Shown in pieces: positions 53,765 to 62,395 of a stretch of DNA of 64,000 nucleotides; within the stretch, counting starts at the first letter, position 1; each line of letters starts with the position of its first letter. Origin of the DNA: Nitrospirillum amazonense (GTDB lineage Bacteria; Pseudomonadota; Alphaproteobacteria; Azospirillales; Azospirillaceae); assembly GCF_007828035.1 (NCBI RefSeq), contig NZ_VITV01000013.1, positions 1-64,000 of the forward strand, in the 5' to 3' direction. The notes under the pieces are model-generated. The model saw only the letters and a program-made list of their open reading frames with translations. It was not told the DNA's origin and ran no database searches. The position numbers and the translations under genes were made by a program.

Positions 53765-54796
53765 ATGGATATCGTTGTTCTTGGGATCGACCTTGGCAAG
53801 AATTCCTGCAGCGTTGCCGGGCTGAACGCCGCCGGCCAGGTTGTGCTTCGCCGCCGGCTGAAGCGGGAGGGCATTGTCGGCCTTTCTCGGCAGTGGCCTG
53901 GGTGCGTGGTGGCGATGGAGGCTTGCTGCGGGGCGCATCACCTGGGTCGGCAGTTGGCGGCGCAGGGGCATGAGGTCCGGCTGATGTCGCCGGAATATGT
54001 GCGTCCCTACGTGAAGGCGCAAAAGAACGACGACCGGGACGCCGAGGCGATTGCGGAGGCGGCGACGCGGCCGACGATGCGCTTTGTCGAGGTGAAGACC
54101 CAAGCGCAGTCGGACATGCAATCGCTGCACAGGGCGCGGGAGCGCCTGGTGAACGACCGGACCGCGCTCATCAACCACCTGCGGGCACTCCTGCTGGAGC
54201 GGGGCATCACCGTGGCGCAGGGGCGGCGCAAGCTGGAAAAGGAATTGCCCGGCATCCTGGCCGACGAGGCGTTGGGCTTGAGCCCCCGCATCCGCCAGTT
54301 GGTCAGCGATTTGCGCGAGGAATGGCAGGGGCTGGATCACCGGATCGCCGCGTTCGACACCGAGTTCGTCGCCCAGGCCCGCAACGACGAGACGGTCCGC
54401 CGCCTGATCTCGGTGCCCGGCATTGGCAGCATCAACGCGACGGCGCTGGTGGCGGCCGTCGGCGATGGTCGCGCGTTTGCGCGCGGCCGGGACATGGCCG
54501 CCTGGCTGGGGCTGGTGCCACGCCAGATGACGACGGGTGGCAAACCCAAGCTGCTCGGCATCAGCAAGCGCGGCAACCGCTACTTGCGCAAGAACCTGAT
54601 CCACGGCGCCCGGGCGGTGCTGCCGTTGCTGGTCGAGCGCGATACGCCGCTCGGCCGCTGGGTGAAAGGCTTGCTGGAGCGCGCCCACAAGAACACCGTG
54701 GTGGTGGCGGCGCTCGCCAACAAATTGGCGCGCATCGCCTGGGCCGTCCTGACGGGTGGACAAGGCTTCGATGCGGCACATGCCGTGGCGGCATGA
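53765..54796 (+). CDS. IS110-family (IS1111-like) transposase/recombinase
   Basis: 343 residues, a full-length protein. The N-terminal RuvC-like DEDD domain shows VVLGIDLGKNSCSVAGL, VAMEACCGAHHLGRQLAAQG and the closing acidic KAQKNDDRDAEAIAEAATRP. The C-terminal Transposase_20 domain has LISVPGIGSINATALVAAVG and the Ser region LLGISKRGNRYLRKNLIHGA. These recombinases are guided by an RNA made from the non-coding end of the element. GGCCCGCCCC (53700-53709) recurs inverted at 55038-55047 and may mark subterminal repeats. The gene looks intact. Confidence 0.93.
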   Translation: MDIVVLGIDLGKNSCSVAGLNAAGQVVLRRRLKREGIVGLSRQWPGCVVAMEACCGAHHLGRQLAAQGHEVRLMSPEYVRPYVKAQKNDDRDAEAIAEAATRPTMRFVEVKTQAQSDMQSLHRARERLVNDRTALINHLRALLLERGITVAQGRRKLEKELPGILADEALGLSPRIRQLVSDLREEWQGLDHRIAAFDTEFVAQARNDETVRRLISVPGIGSINATALVAAVGDGRAFARGRDMAAWLGLVPRQMTTGGKPKLLGISKRGNRYLRKNLIHGARAVLPLLVERDTPLGRWVKGLLERAHKNTVVVAALANKLARIAWAVLTGGQGFDAAHAVAA

Positions 54797-55227
54797 GACG
54801 AAATTGATCGGCGCGCGGTCAACGCTGCGCACGGTCGCCGGTGTCTGCGGGCGGTAGGATGAGATGGCCTGGCAGTCGAACGGCAGTACGGAAACCTGGG
54901 CGTTGTCAACGGCCTTCGAGGCCGGGCCGATTATGAGGACCGGGCTGCGCGGATCTCCATCTTGGCAGGGGGCATTGCCCCGAGGCCGGATACGTTGAAG
55001 CAGACTGATCAAGGCGGGATCGTCAAACCACCTGTGGACGGGGCGGGCCATACGTTGACACAGTAGCCTCAAGGCGCCTGACATTCCCAAAGCTTATAGA
55101 CCCAGGGGCTCCACCCCCACGGCCTGAGCGCCACGTTCCGACCTCCATCGCCACCATGCGCATAACCATCGCACAGGCACTCGCCAGAACACTCCCACGA
55201 TGTCCATGCTGCCATAAAATACGCTAC
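54797..55227. other. Non-coding DNA after the IS110 transposase, including its probable right end
   Basis: There is no credible gene. 55038-55047 is the inverted match of 53700-53709, so the IS110 element probably ends shortly after 55,050. A guide (bridge) RNA could be encoded in this stretch or in 53621-53764. The rest up to 55227 shows nothing I recognise. Confidence 0.4.
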
Positions 55228-57060
55228 TTATGACACAGTAGAATTAGCCGGACGTTGTAATATTAGGCTCATGCTGGATAGTAGCACGGAGTTCGTTCCC
55301 GTGCCATCGAACGTGACATGTGGATTCCCCAAATAGAAAACGATATCGAAGGGATCGTTCCTCCCGCCCAGATAGCACTCCGCCCCCAGTTGGAACCAGC
55401 CGTCACCTTGGTCTTGAATGTCTACAGATAGCTGGGCACCATAGGAGAGTTGATCAACCGATGTAATGACACCAATGTCGAAATTAAACATTAGGCGTAC
55501 CCCAGCTCTTCTTGGATGCTTTATATCTATCATGATACTTTTCGCGCCAGCCGACTTTATATCGATGCGGAGAATAATCTTTGAATCCAAGCCACGGTTG
55601 ATCCTGAATACGCAGCAATGGTTCCCTGGATCGAGAGTGTCAGACAGTACTACATAGCCCCTGAAATTTTTTAGGGGGCGAATATCGTTTAAATCCAGGG
55701 TGGATCCAATGCTAAATACGGTTACATCGTCGCTAGGAATCTCTATTGATTCGCAATAAGGCCGTTCGCGTATTTTATCAGTCATCGTCTCGTACAGACC
55801 CAGAAATTTGCGCTGGAGATATTCAACTAGGGGGGTTTCGTATTTTTCCCGATTGTGACCCCAGAAATCGCTAGCCACATACTCCATATTCCGCAGCAGT
55901 ATAGGATACATAGAACGAATGCTTTGGCTGACCTCGTATGGGGTAGCGCTGCATTTGTTACTGACGTTGGCAAATAGTCTTTCGATTCGTGTCTCGGGAT
56001 CGGCAAAAGTATCGTAGGTTTCGTCAAAAAAAGGTTCAAACGTTACGAATCCGTGCTCCCGGAGCGAGGAGAGCGATCCCGGCTCGCCGGCAATAAGAAA
56101 AGGATGCATATTAGAGGCGCTTTTTAGGAATTTTTCCGTTACGCGTCGAGAATCAAGACCGTTACTAAAATCTGTTTCGGTGATAATTGAAAAATCTGTA
56201 ATAAGATATGGTTCTTGAACAAATCGATCTTGTAAAGATGACTTATTGGAAACACCATCCGTGTCAGCTATAAGAGGAGATAGGCGTGCAAGCTGATCGA
56301 GGTGCTTGCTTAGTCGTTGCCCGAGGCCGATATTACTGCAGTAATATTTTGATTCCTCGAAAAAATCGATGTGAGGAACTTCGGGGATGCGAAATCCGGG
56401 AAATGAAACAAGACCTTTGTTAAGTATATTTCTTTCGATCATCCAAAGGAGGAGCAAAACTCGGTGCGGCCTTGGAAAATAATTAAAACAGAGGAATCGC
56501 TTCGGTTTCGGATTATCGGAAAATATTGCGGCCGTTAAATTGTCAATATGCTGGTTCAGAATATGGGAGTCCGAATATTTTTTGTGCAACATAGCGGATT
56601 GATCGAGCATCCACCAATGAACTAAATGTAGATTGAATGGGCGCCTCCCGTGGCGCCGACACCAACGCAAATATCCCGAGCTTTCGTTCCCAAATAATAT
56701 GTTGTGTTGAGCTAGAGAAACTTTCGATTCATCTATATTGTATTCAATCAATAGGTTGTGCATTTCTATTATTGATGACGAAAAGACTTCATTGAATGCA
56801 GCCCCTTCATGAGAGTAATCTATTAATATATAGTAATTCGAGTTATCGGCGATCTTTTCTTTATATTCGCGCAGGATATCTTCGAATGCATATCCAGTTT
56901 GACTGGATCTGATTGCCGTCAGCATATTGACGTGTAAGAATGCTACATGCGGTCTCGTACGAACCTCGTTGTCGGAAATAACCTCAATGTCTTTTCGATG
57001 TGTGGCCAGATATGTCAGGATGTTTGAATTTCCATACACCGGGAGTTTGAAGCTGGCCAT
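55228..57060 (-). CDS. Glycosyltransferase-like protein with a C-terminal beta domain
   Basis: 610 residues. The region ~290-370 (TDFSIITETDFSN, RRVTEKFLKSASNMHPFLIA and LREHGFVTFEPFFDETYD) resembles the nucleotide-sugar site of fucosyltransferase/exostosin-type enzymes, where a T-E-K motif precedes PFLIAG. The N-terminal part includes FLCFNYFPRPHRVLLLLWMI. Residues ~440-605 look like a beta-sandwich carbohydrate-binding domain (VFSIGSTLDLNDIRPLKNFR, then GDGWFQLGAECYLGG). It is AT-rich compared with the GC-rich glycosyltransferases to its right. The donor is unknown; a GDP-sugar would suit the neighbouring epimerase. Confidence 0.6.
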   Translation of the reverse strand: MASFKLPVYGNSNILTYLATHRKDIEVISDNEVRTRPHVAFLHVNMLTAIRSSQTGYAFEDILREYKEKIADNSNYYILIDYSHEGAAFNEVFSSSIIEMHNLLIEYNIDESKVSLAQHNILFGNESSGYLRWCRRHGRRPFNLHLVHWWMLDQSAMLHKKYSDSHILNQHIDNLTAAIFSDNPKPKRFLCFNYFPRPHRVLLLLWMIERNILNKGLVSFPGFRIPEVPHIDFFEESKYYCSNIGLGQRLSKHLDQLARLSPLIADTDGVSNKSSLQDRFVQEPYLITDFSIITETDFSNGLDSRRVTEKFLKSASNMHPFLIAGEPGSLSSLREHGFVTFEPFFDETYDTFADPETRIERLFANVSNKCSATPYEVSQSIRSMYPILLRNMEYVASDFWGHNREKYETPLVEYLQRKFLGLYETMTDKIRERPYCESIEIPSDDVTVFSIGSTLDLNDIRPLKNFRGYVVLSDTLDPGNHCCVFRINRGLDSKIILRIDIKSAGAKSIMIDIKHPRRAGVRLMFNFDIGVITSVDQLSYGAQLSVDIQDQGDGWFQLGAECYLGGRNDPFDIVFYLGNPHVTFDGTGTNSVLLSSMSLILQRPANSTVS

Positions 57061-57394
57061 GCGGAGATTTCCATCGTTAGAGTAGATGTATTAGGCTATT
57101 TAACGAATTTCTGCCCATCTTGTTGTAATTAAAGCCGATATTAAACGCGTTTTTACGACCGAACGATAGAGGAAGGTATTCTCAATTCATGAAAATGGAG
57201 AGAAGTGAGTGGTCGTCTGGAATGGTACGAGCAAATATCCGCATACCATTAATGACGATCATCCTCGTTTTTAGTTGCCCGTCGAATCCCGAAACCTGGT
57301 CATAGCGGCTAACACGCCATCCACCATGACCAGGGGTATTTCTTCAGGACTATATGCGCTGGTCGGGCGCCGATCTACTGGTATCGCACGCCAA
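57061..57394. other. Spacer between two glycan genes
   Basis: There is no credible gene. It is AT-rich near 57,100 and changes to GC-rich from about 57,270. This is probably the promoter region of the 610-residue gene and the 3' end region of the epimerase; no terminator is clear. Confidence 0.35.
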
Positions 57395-58369
57395 TCAGCG
57401 ATCGTTTGCCTTCCGGCGAATCTGCTCGGAAATCCAGGCGTAAGTCTTTTCCAGGCCGGCGCGCAGCGTCAGGCTGGGGGCCCACTCCAGGCGTTCGCGG
57501 ATCAGCGTGTTGTCGGAGTTGCGGCCGCGGACACCCAGGGGACCCGGGATATGCCGCTTGTAAAGTTGCTTGCCGGCGATCGATGACACGATGTCGACCA
57601 GTTGGTTGATCGTCACCATCTCATCCGAGCCGATATTGACCGGACCGGTGAAGCCGGAACGGGTCAGGCGAATGGTGCCCTCCAGACACTCGTCGATGAA
57701 CAGGAAGGAACGGGTCTGCGTGCCGTCACCCCAGATTTCGATCTCGCCGCCATCCTGCGCCATCGCAACCTTGCGGCAGATCGCGGCGGGAGACTTCTCG
57801 CGCCCGTCATTCCAGGAGCCCAGCGGCCCGAAGATGTTGTGATAACGGGCGACGCGCGCTTCGATCCCGTGGTTGCGGTGATACGCGAGGAAAAGGCGTT
57901 CGCTGAACAGCTTTTCCCATCCGTACTCGCTATCGGGATGAGCGGGATAGGCGCTGTCCTCGCGGCAGTTGGGGTTGTTGGGATCCTCCTGGTTCTCCTG
58001 CGGGTACATGCAAGCGGAGGACGAATAGAAAATCCGCTTGATGTTGCGCTTGTGACAGGCGTCCAGAACGTTGAGATTGATGGTCGCCGAGTTGTGCATG
58101 ATCTCAGCGTCATGCTGGCCCGTGAAAATGTATCCGGCCCCGCCCATGTCCGCCGCCAACTGATAGACCTCGTCAAAGCGACGGTCGATCACCTGGCGGA
58201 CAACATACTGCTCACGCAGGTCGCCAATAACAAAGTCGTCGGCAGGGGTTTCCTCATAGCGCGGGTACTTGACGTCCACGCCGCGAACCCAATTGCCTTC
58301 TGCCTTGAGACGCTTCACCAGATGGCTGCCGATAAAGCCGCCAGCACCCAGCACAAGAATCTGCTTCAT
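57395..58369 (-). CDS. NAD-dependent epimerase, GDP-mannose 3,5-epimerase-like
   Basis: 324 residues. ATG 58369 is preferred because GAGGAGG lies about 7 nt upstream; the Met at 58387 lacks one. The Rossmann motif is ILVLGAGGFIGSHLVKRL, the catalytic region SSSACMYP and YGWEK (Tyr-x3-Lys). The segment AADMGGAGYIFTG is distinctive of GDP-mannose 3,5-epimerases, which turn GDP-D-mannose into GDP-L-galactose/L-gulose. SFLFIDECLEGTIRLTRSGF lies near the C-terminus. It could take the product of manC at 25 kb and supply the surrounding glycosyltransferases. Other NDP-sugar epimerases remain possible. Confidence 0.85.
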   Translation of the reverse strand: MKQILVLGAGGFIGSHLVKRLKAEGNWVRGVDVKYPRYEETPADDFVIGDLREQYVVRQVIDRRFDEVYQLAADMGGAGYIFTGQHDAEIMHNSATINLNVLDACHKRNIKRIFYSSSACMYPQENQEDPNNPNCREDSAYPAHPDSEYGWEKLFSERLFLAYHRNHGIEARVARYHNIFGPLGSWNDGREKSPAAICRKVAMAQDGGEIEIWGDGTQTRSFLFIDECLEGTIRLTRSGFTGPVNIGSDEMVTINQLVDIVSSIAGKQLYKRHIPGPLGVRGRNSDNTLIRERLEWAPSLTLRAGLEKTYAWISEQIRRKANDR

Positions 58370-58430
58370 GAATTCCTCCTCATTCAAACTGGCTGCGCTA
58401 TGTCACGAGCCTGATGCCCCGGGGCCGAGG

Positions 58431-60647
58431 TCAAGCGAGCTCAAGAGCCGCAGTCCCGTGACGAGCGGAAATGAAATTGGCCAAATGCGGGTACTCCTGC
58501 ACCCCGTAGATCTCCGCCCATGCGGCCAGTGCGCCCGGACCTTCCGGTCGACTGAGGTCGAAAGCGTGCTGCAAGTCCGACCGCATGGCCCAAAGACAGT
58601 AGAGAACGCGGCTGAGCCGCTGTCCCGCGACTTCGCTGCCAGATGGGCAGTCCTCATGAAGCCACGCCACCTCTTCCGGGTGTAGATAGTCTTCCAGATG
58701 ATGTTCCACTACGCCGACCAGATAATACCAAGCGACGAAGGCGGCCAAGCCCTGGTCGCTCCCGATGTCCAGGCCCGACGCGACGTCGCTTCGCTCCGCC
58801 AGGATTTGATCCATCAACGCATGATAAGGCACATCACCAAGGATTGGGTGAACGCGCGAGCTGCGGGTGCGCCAAATGGTATCCATGCGGTGGGTGCTGC
58901 GCTGCGCTGTCTCCACCCTTTGCACCCTGGCGCTTTCAACCACATTGATCGCGGGAGCGTTGTCCATGGCCCGCCGGTGACGCCCATCGTCGAAGCGGGC
59001 TACCGCCTCCGGACTGTCAATTTGCAGGCCCTTGTTGAGGCACCACATCACAAACGGCCGGCGGGCGGTAGGATCCGCCACTACGGATTCCGCCTGTGCC
59101 TCGAGCTCGACGATGTCCTTAAGAGGCGCGTGGTCCAGATCGAAGACGCCCATCGCCCGAATGCCAATGCCGCGCAACGTCGAGCCGGTACGCAGGGTGC
59201 TACTGGGGACTGAAACCAGACAGTCCGTGACGATCTTAAGTTGCAAGGCGCGACCACGCCGGGCCGCGGTTGGAATCACACATCGCAGGCGGATACACCC
59301 ATAATCTGGTGACAGTTGGATTTGGGCGACGACCTCCTCGTTGATCAACAGGCGTGTTTGCAAAGAATGCGGCGCGTTGGCGGGCGCCATGATGTCCATC
59401 AGGAGCAAGACGGCGCCTGGGGGGGACGGTTCCAGTGGAATATTGAACATGGCCGTCTGCGCCGCCGTCCAGACGCAATCGTCGATGAGCGGGCCAAGCC
59501 CCATGGCCGAGAACGCGCCACGATCATCCATGGCGCTGAACTCAAGCAGGCGATTGTACACCTTGGGGGAGATGCGCTTCGGCTCCTCCTGCCGTGTGTT
59601 GCCGAGAATGTCATCGACCGTGTCCTCATGCATCTTCAGAAAGGACACGTAATGCTCGTAGCCGCGGACATAGCTGTTGACCAGCCGGTCCAGTTTGCGC
59701 CGGTCGAAATGCGCCATGGTGCGGTTGGGCCGGACAGCGTCGGCGATGAAGTCCAAAATCCGTCCGCAGTCCCGTTCCAGCCACACCCGCCGGCCTTCGA
59801 CCGCGGTTTCGCGGGCGGACCGGCCAATTTCCGCAGCGTTGCTGATGCTGAAAGGGCCAGCGTTATCCTTGTTGAACAGGATGCCATTGACCCAATTCAG
59901 AATGTACTCGTTATGGGTTGGCAGGTCGTGGGCGATGACACAGCACCCCCGCGCCATGGCTTCCAGAAAAGCCATGCCAATCCCCTCGGAGGGCCGGGGG
60001 GCAATGAAAACATTGCAGCGGTGCATGGCCGCCAGAAGATCGGCCTTGTTCTCGAACCAGGTGGAAACTGTAACCGGGTAGTGCACCCCTCCAATGAAGC
60101 TATGGGCGCTCTGGTCGATGAAAAGCCCATCCGGTGCGTCGTGAATGTGCAGCGACGCCAGCTGGTGGCCGATCATGTGATTGATGGTTCGCCAGTGGAT
60201 ACCGGTCTGCGGGGCTCTCTGCCATAGAAAACCTCGCATCTCTGAGAAGTCGCTGACGAATTCGTTCGGAATCTCCGGGAAATACTTCACCAGCAAGCTG
60301 TTGCACCCCGCCCGACGGATGCTTTCATGGAGGTTGAACGAGAAGGATATGAACCGGGCCTCACCGGATATCCCCCAGTGGGTCCTGGGCATTTGCCCCG
60401 AACCATCGTACATTGGGACGACGACCGTAGGCAACCCGGCCGCCAGAAAGAGTGGCGCCAGATAGTCCATCTGCCAAAGGACGGCGACCTGGACATCGGC
60501 GGGCGCCGTGAAATCTGGAGGCAACCCTTCAGCGGGGTCGACAAACAGAACCTCCACTTCGTACCGCGTCCGGAGCAGATCAAGAAAGAATTGAGACGAA
60601 ATCGTCTTCCTGTGGAAAATATGATCAACAAATAGAATTTTTCTCAC
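58431..60647 (-). CDS. Large glycosyltransferase (GT4-like) with a long C-terminal extension
   Basis: 738 residues from GTG 60647, chosen because GTGA overlaps the upstream stop and AAGGAG lies 6 nt before it; an in-frame ATG at 60677 lies within the upstream gene. The N-terminal half is a GT-B enzyme: KILFVDHIFHRKTISSQFFL, VVVPMYDGSGQMP, the acidic nucleotide-sugar motif APRPSEGIGMAFLEAMARGC, then AHDLPTHNEYI. Residues ~380-540 look like a beta-sandwich (FNIPLEPSPPGAVLLLMDIM), similar in idea to the tail of the 610-residue protein, and the last ~150 are helical. It is coupled to the next glycosyltransferase. Confidence 0.78.
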   Translation of the reverse strand: MRKILFVDHIFHRKTISSQFFLDLLRTRYEVEVLFVDPAEGLPPDFTAPADVQVAVLWQMDYLAPLFLAAGLPTVVVPMYDGSGQMPRTHWGISGEARFISFSFNLHESIRRAGCNSLLVKYFPEIPNEFVSDFSEMRGFLWQRAPQTGIHWRTINHMIGHQLASLHIHDAPDGLFIDQSAHSFIGGVHYPVTVSTWFENKADLLAAMHRCNVFIAPRPSEGIGMAFLEAMARGCCVIAHDLPTHNEYILNWVNGILFNKDNAGPFSISNAAEIGRSARETAVEGRRVWLERDCGRILDFIADAVRPNRTMAHFDRRKLDRLVNSYVRGYEHYVSFLKMHEDTVDDILGNTRQEEPKRISPKVYNRLLEFSAMDDRGAFSAMGLGPLIDDCVWTAAQTAMFNIPLEPSPPGAVLLLMDIMAPANAPHSLQTRLLINEEVVAQIQLSPDYGCIRLRCVIPTAARRGRALQLKIVTDCLVSVPSSTLRTGSTLRGIGIRAMGVFDLDHAPLKDIVELEAQAESVVADPTARRPFVMWCLNKGLQIDSPEAVARFDDGRHRRAMDNAPAINVVESARVQRVETAQRSTHRMDTIWRTRSSRVHPILGDVPYHALMDQILAERSDVASGLDIGSDQGLAAFVAWYYLVGVVEHHLEDYLHPEEVAWLHEDCPSGSEVAGQRLSRVLYCLWAMRSDLQHAFDLSRPEGPGALAAWAEIYGVQEYPHLANFISARHGTAALELA

Positions 60648-61834
60648 TTGAGCCACTCCTTGTACTGGGATAGGCAATAGGTCGTATAACGATGACGTGC
60701 CTGATTGGCGCGATTCGTCAGCTGACGGCGAGACATTTGACTAAACTGTGCAAGGGCGGCAACGTAGCCGCCGACATCTGCGCATACAAGCCCTAGATTG
60801 AAATACGACACCTCCTTTTCAAATCCTGTGCCCCTGCTCGTGATTATCTGACGACCGTGTCCGACCGATTCCGTCAGAATGGCGGAGGAGCGCAGCTCGT
60901 AAATATCCGCCGCATAGGGCATCAGCACCAAATGCGCCCGGCGGAACATCGCCGTCATCTCCTCGAAGGAGATCGATGATGGCAATAATTCGACACCAGG
61001 GGCAGCGTAGATCTGCGAGGCCGACTTCATATTGTGTTCCAAATCCCAGGGCGGCAAGTTCTGGATCAGGAAGCGGACTTTCAGACGCGGGTAGCTGCGT
61101 CTGAAGTCGCTGATGATGCTAGGGAGAAGGTTGAACCCCTTGTCAATTCGGCCGGAGCCCGGCGACACAACGACAAACTCCTCTCCATCATCCATTGGTA
61201 GGATATCATGGAAGGGCGGAACCGGCGTCGCGGCGACCGGGGCATCCAGCAATTCTGCCAGATGGTCGGCGTAAACCGAGGCTTCCGCCGACAGGAACAC
61301 CGGATACCCCCGAGAAATGATGTCCTTCACCTGGCGCAGCAACTCACGCTTCGGATCGGGATACAGGCGGCAGGAATACTCCATCACGCCGATGAAGCGA
61401 AGATAGAGGCGGGGCGCCCGCTCGGGTGGGAGTGTTCTCAGCATCTCGAATATCGCCAGGCATGAGAAGAAGTCGACACTTGGGAAAAAAAGTGAATCGG
61501 CGGCTCCGATGGAGAAGCGTTCAAAAAATTCCCGCGCATCCGTGGTCGCGAGTTCCAGCATCCGTTCCTCGTAGTCCGGCAAGACGGCGGTGGCGTCGAC
61601 TATGGCGCGGCCCTGCGCATCCGAAACCTTCATCCGATTGTGATAATAAAAGTGGAATGCTTGCTCGACCTCATTTTCTTGGGCGAACGCCTCTGGCAGT
61701 AGCCGGCTGGCGACAGGGATAATGCTGTCGTAGTAGCTAAATGAAGAAAAATAAGATCGAAACTTCACCAGGCTGGTGAGATTGTGTCCGAGCAGCTGCG
61801 CACAAACCGGATCGAGAATGAAAAGCCGAGACAT
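60644..61834 (-). CDS. Glycosyltransferase family 4-like protein
   Basis: 396 residues. GT-B fold with the C-terminal Rossmann signature: EEFVVVSPGSGRIDKGFNLL, VRFLIQNLPPWDLEHNMKSA, YAAPGVELLPSSISFEEMTA and the donor-site loop MPYAADIYELRSSAILTESV followed by GHGRQIITSRGTG. The Glu pair E-L-R-S-S-A-I-L-T-E fits the family E-x7-E motif. There is no TM segment, so it works on the cytosolic face. It overlaps the 738-residue glycosyltransferase by 4 bp, so the two should act on the same glycan. Confidence 0.82.
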   Translation of the reverse strand: MSRLFILDPVCAQLLGHNLTSLVKFRSYFSSFSYYDSIIPVASRLLPEAFAQENEVEQAFHFYYHNRMKVSDAQGRAIVDATAVLPDYEERMLELATTDAREFFERFSIGAADSLFFPSVDFFSCLAIFEMLRTLPPERAPRLYLRFIGVMEYSCRLYPDPKRELLRQVKDIISRGYPVFLSAEASVYADHLAELLDAPVAATPVPPFHDILPMDDGEEFVVVSPGSGRIDKGFNLLPSIISDFRRSYPRLKVRFLIQNLPPWDLEHNMKSASQIYAAPGVELLPSSISFEEMTAMFRRAHLVLMPYAADIYELRSSAILTESVGHGRQIITSRGTGFEKEVSYFNLGLVCADVGGYVAALAQFSQMSRRQLTNRANQARHRYTTYCLSQYKEWLK

Positions 61835-62395
61835 TGTTCAGCAAACCCTTCGTGAGAATGGTAATCGATTCAGGATTAAGTATTGTATTAAACCTGATTG
61901 AAATTTTAATTAATTCTTTTCATCTCCGAAAATTCGTTGTTCCCAAATGTATATTAAATGCCGTCCTTTATTTCTTCGAGTGACCAAAAAGATCCTAGAT
62001 ATATGCCGGCGTGGATAACGTTTTTATTAAAATTAGTGTTATTCCGAAGGTGATTTCCTATCTTCCTTTTCTCCCAATGACTGAATGTGATCACCTTCGG
62101 AAATTGCTCCATATCGATTAAGGAAAAGTGCCGAATCTCGCTAAAGAAGAAGGTGCTGTCAGGTATTCCCGAGCTGGGCCTCGCAATTTGGTTGCAGGTT
62201 GCCGCTGCGCGTCGCTGGATGTAATAGTGCCCATTCTATTGACCTTTGCCCATCATCGCCGAAATCGGCTACCACTCAATATCGAGTGCAGTGTATACCT
62301 TTAGGCGCTTGTTTTGCCTAGCCGCCCCGTCTTGGGAATCGTGTTTGGGTGGTGGGAAGGTGGCCGTCCCACGCCGTAGTCGGCCTCTCCATGCG
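61835..62395. other. AT-rich non-coding region between glycosyltransferase genes
   Basis: 560 bases without a credible gene. It is AT-rich from 61,870 to 62,100 (runs such as TTTTAATTAATTC) and contains a perfect 13-bp inverted repeat at 62042-62102. It is a plausible promoter region for the two-gene glycosyltransferase unit to its left. Confidence 0.4.
62042..62102. repeat. Perfect 13-bp inverted repeat with 35-nt loop
   Basis: TTCCGAAGGTGAT (62042-62054) is exactly complementary to 62090-62102. The loop is pyrimidine-rich. It could be a terminator for the gene on the right, a regulator site, or the ends of a tiny element. Confidence 0.7.

Noticed and set aside
53690-55090. 466-codon minus-strand open frame across the IS110 transposase
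   Set aside because: It is antisense to a complete IS110 recombinase, with low-complexity Arg/Gln/His composition.
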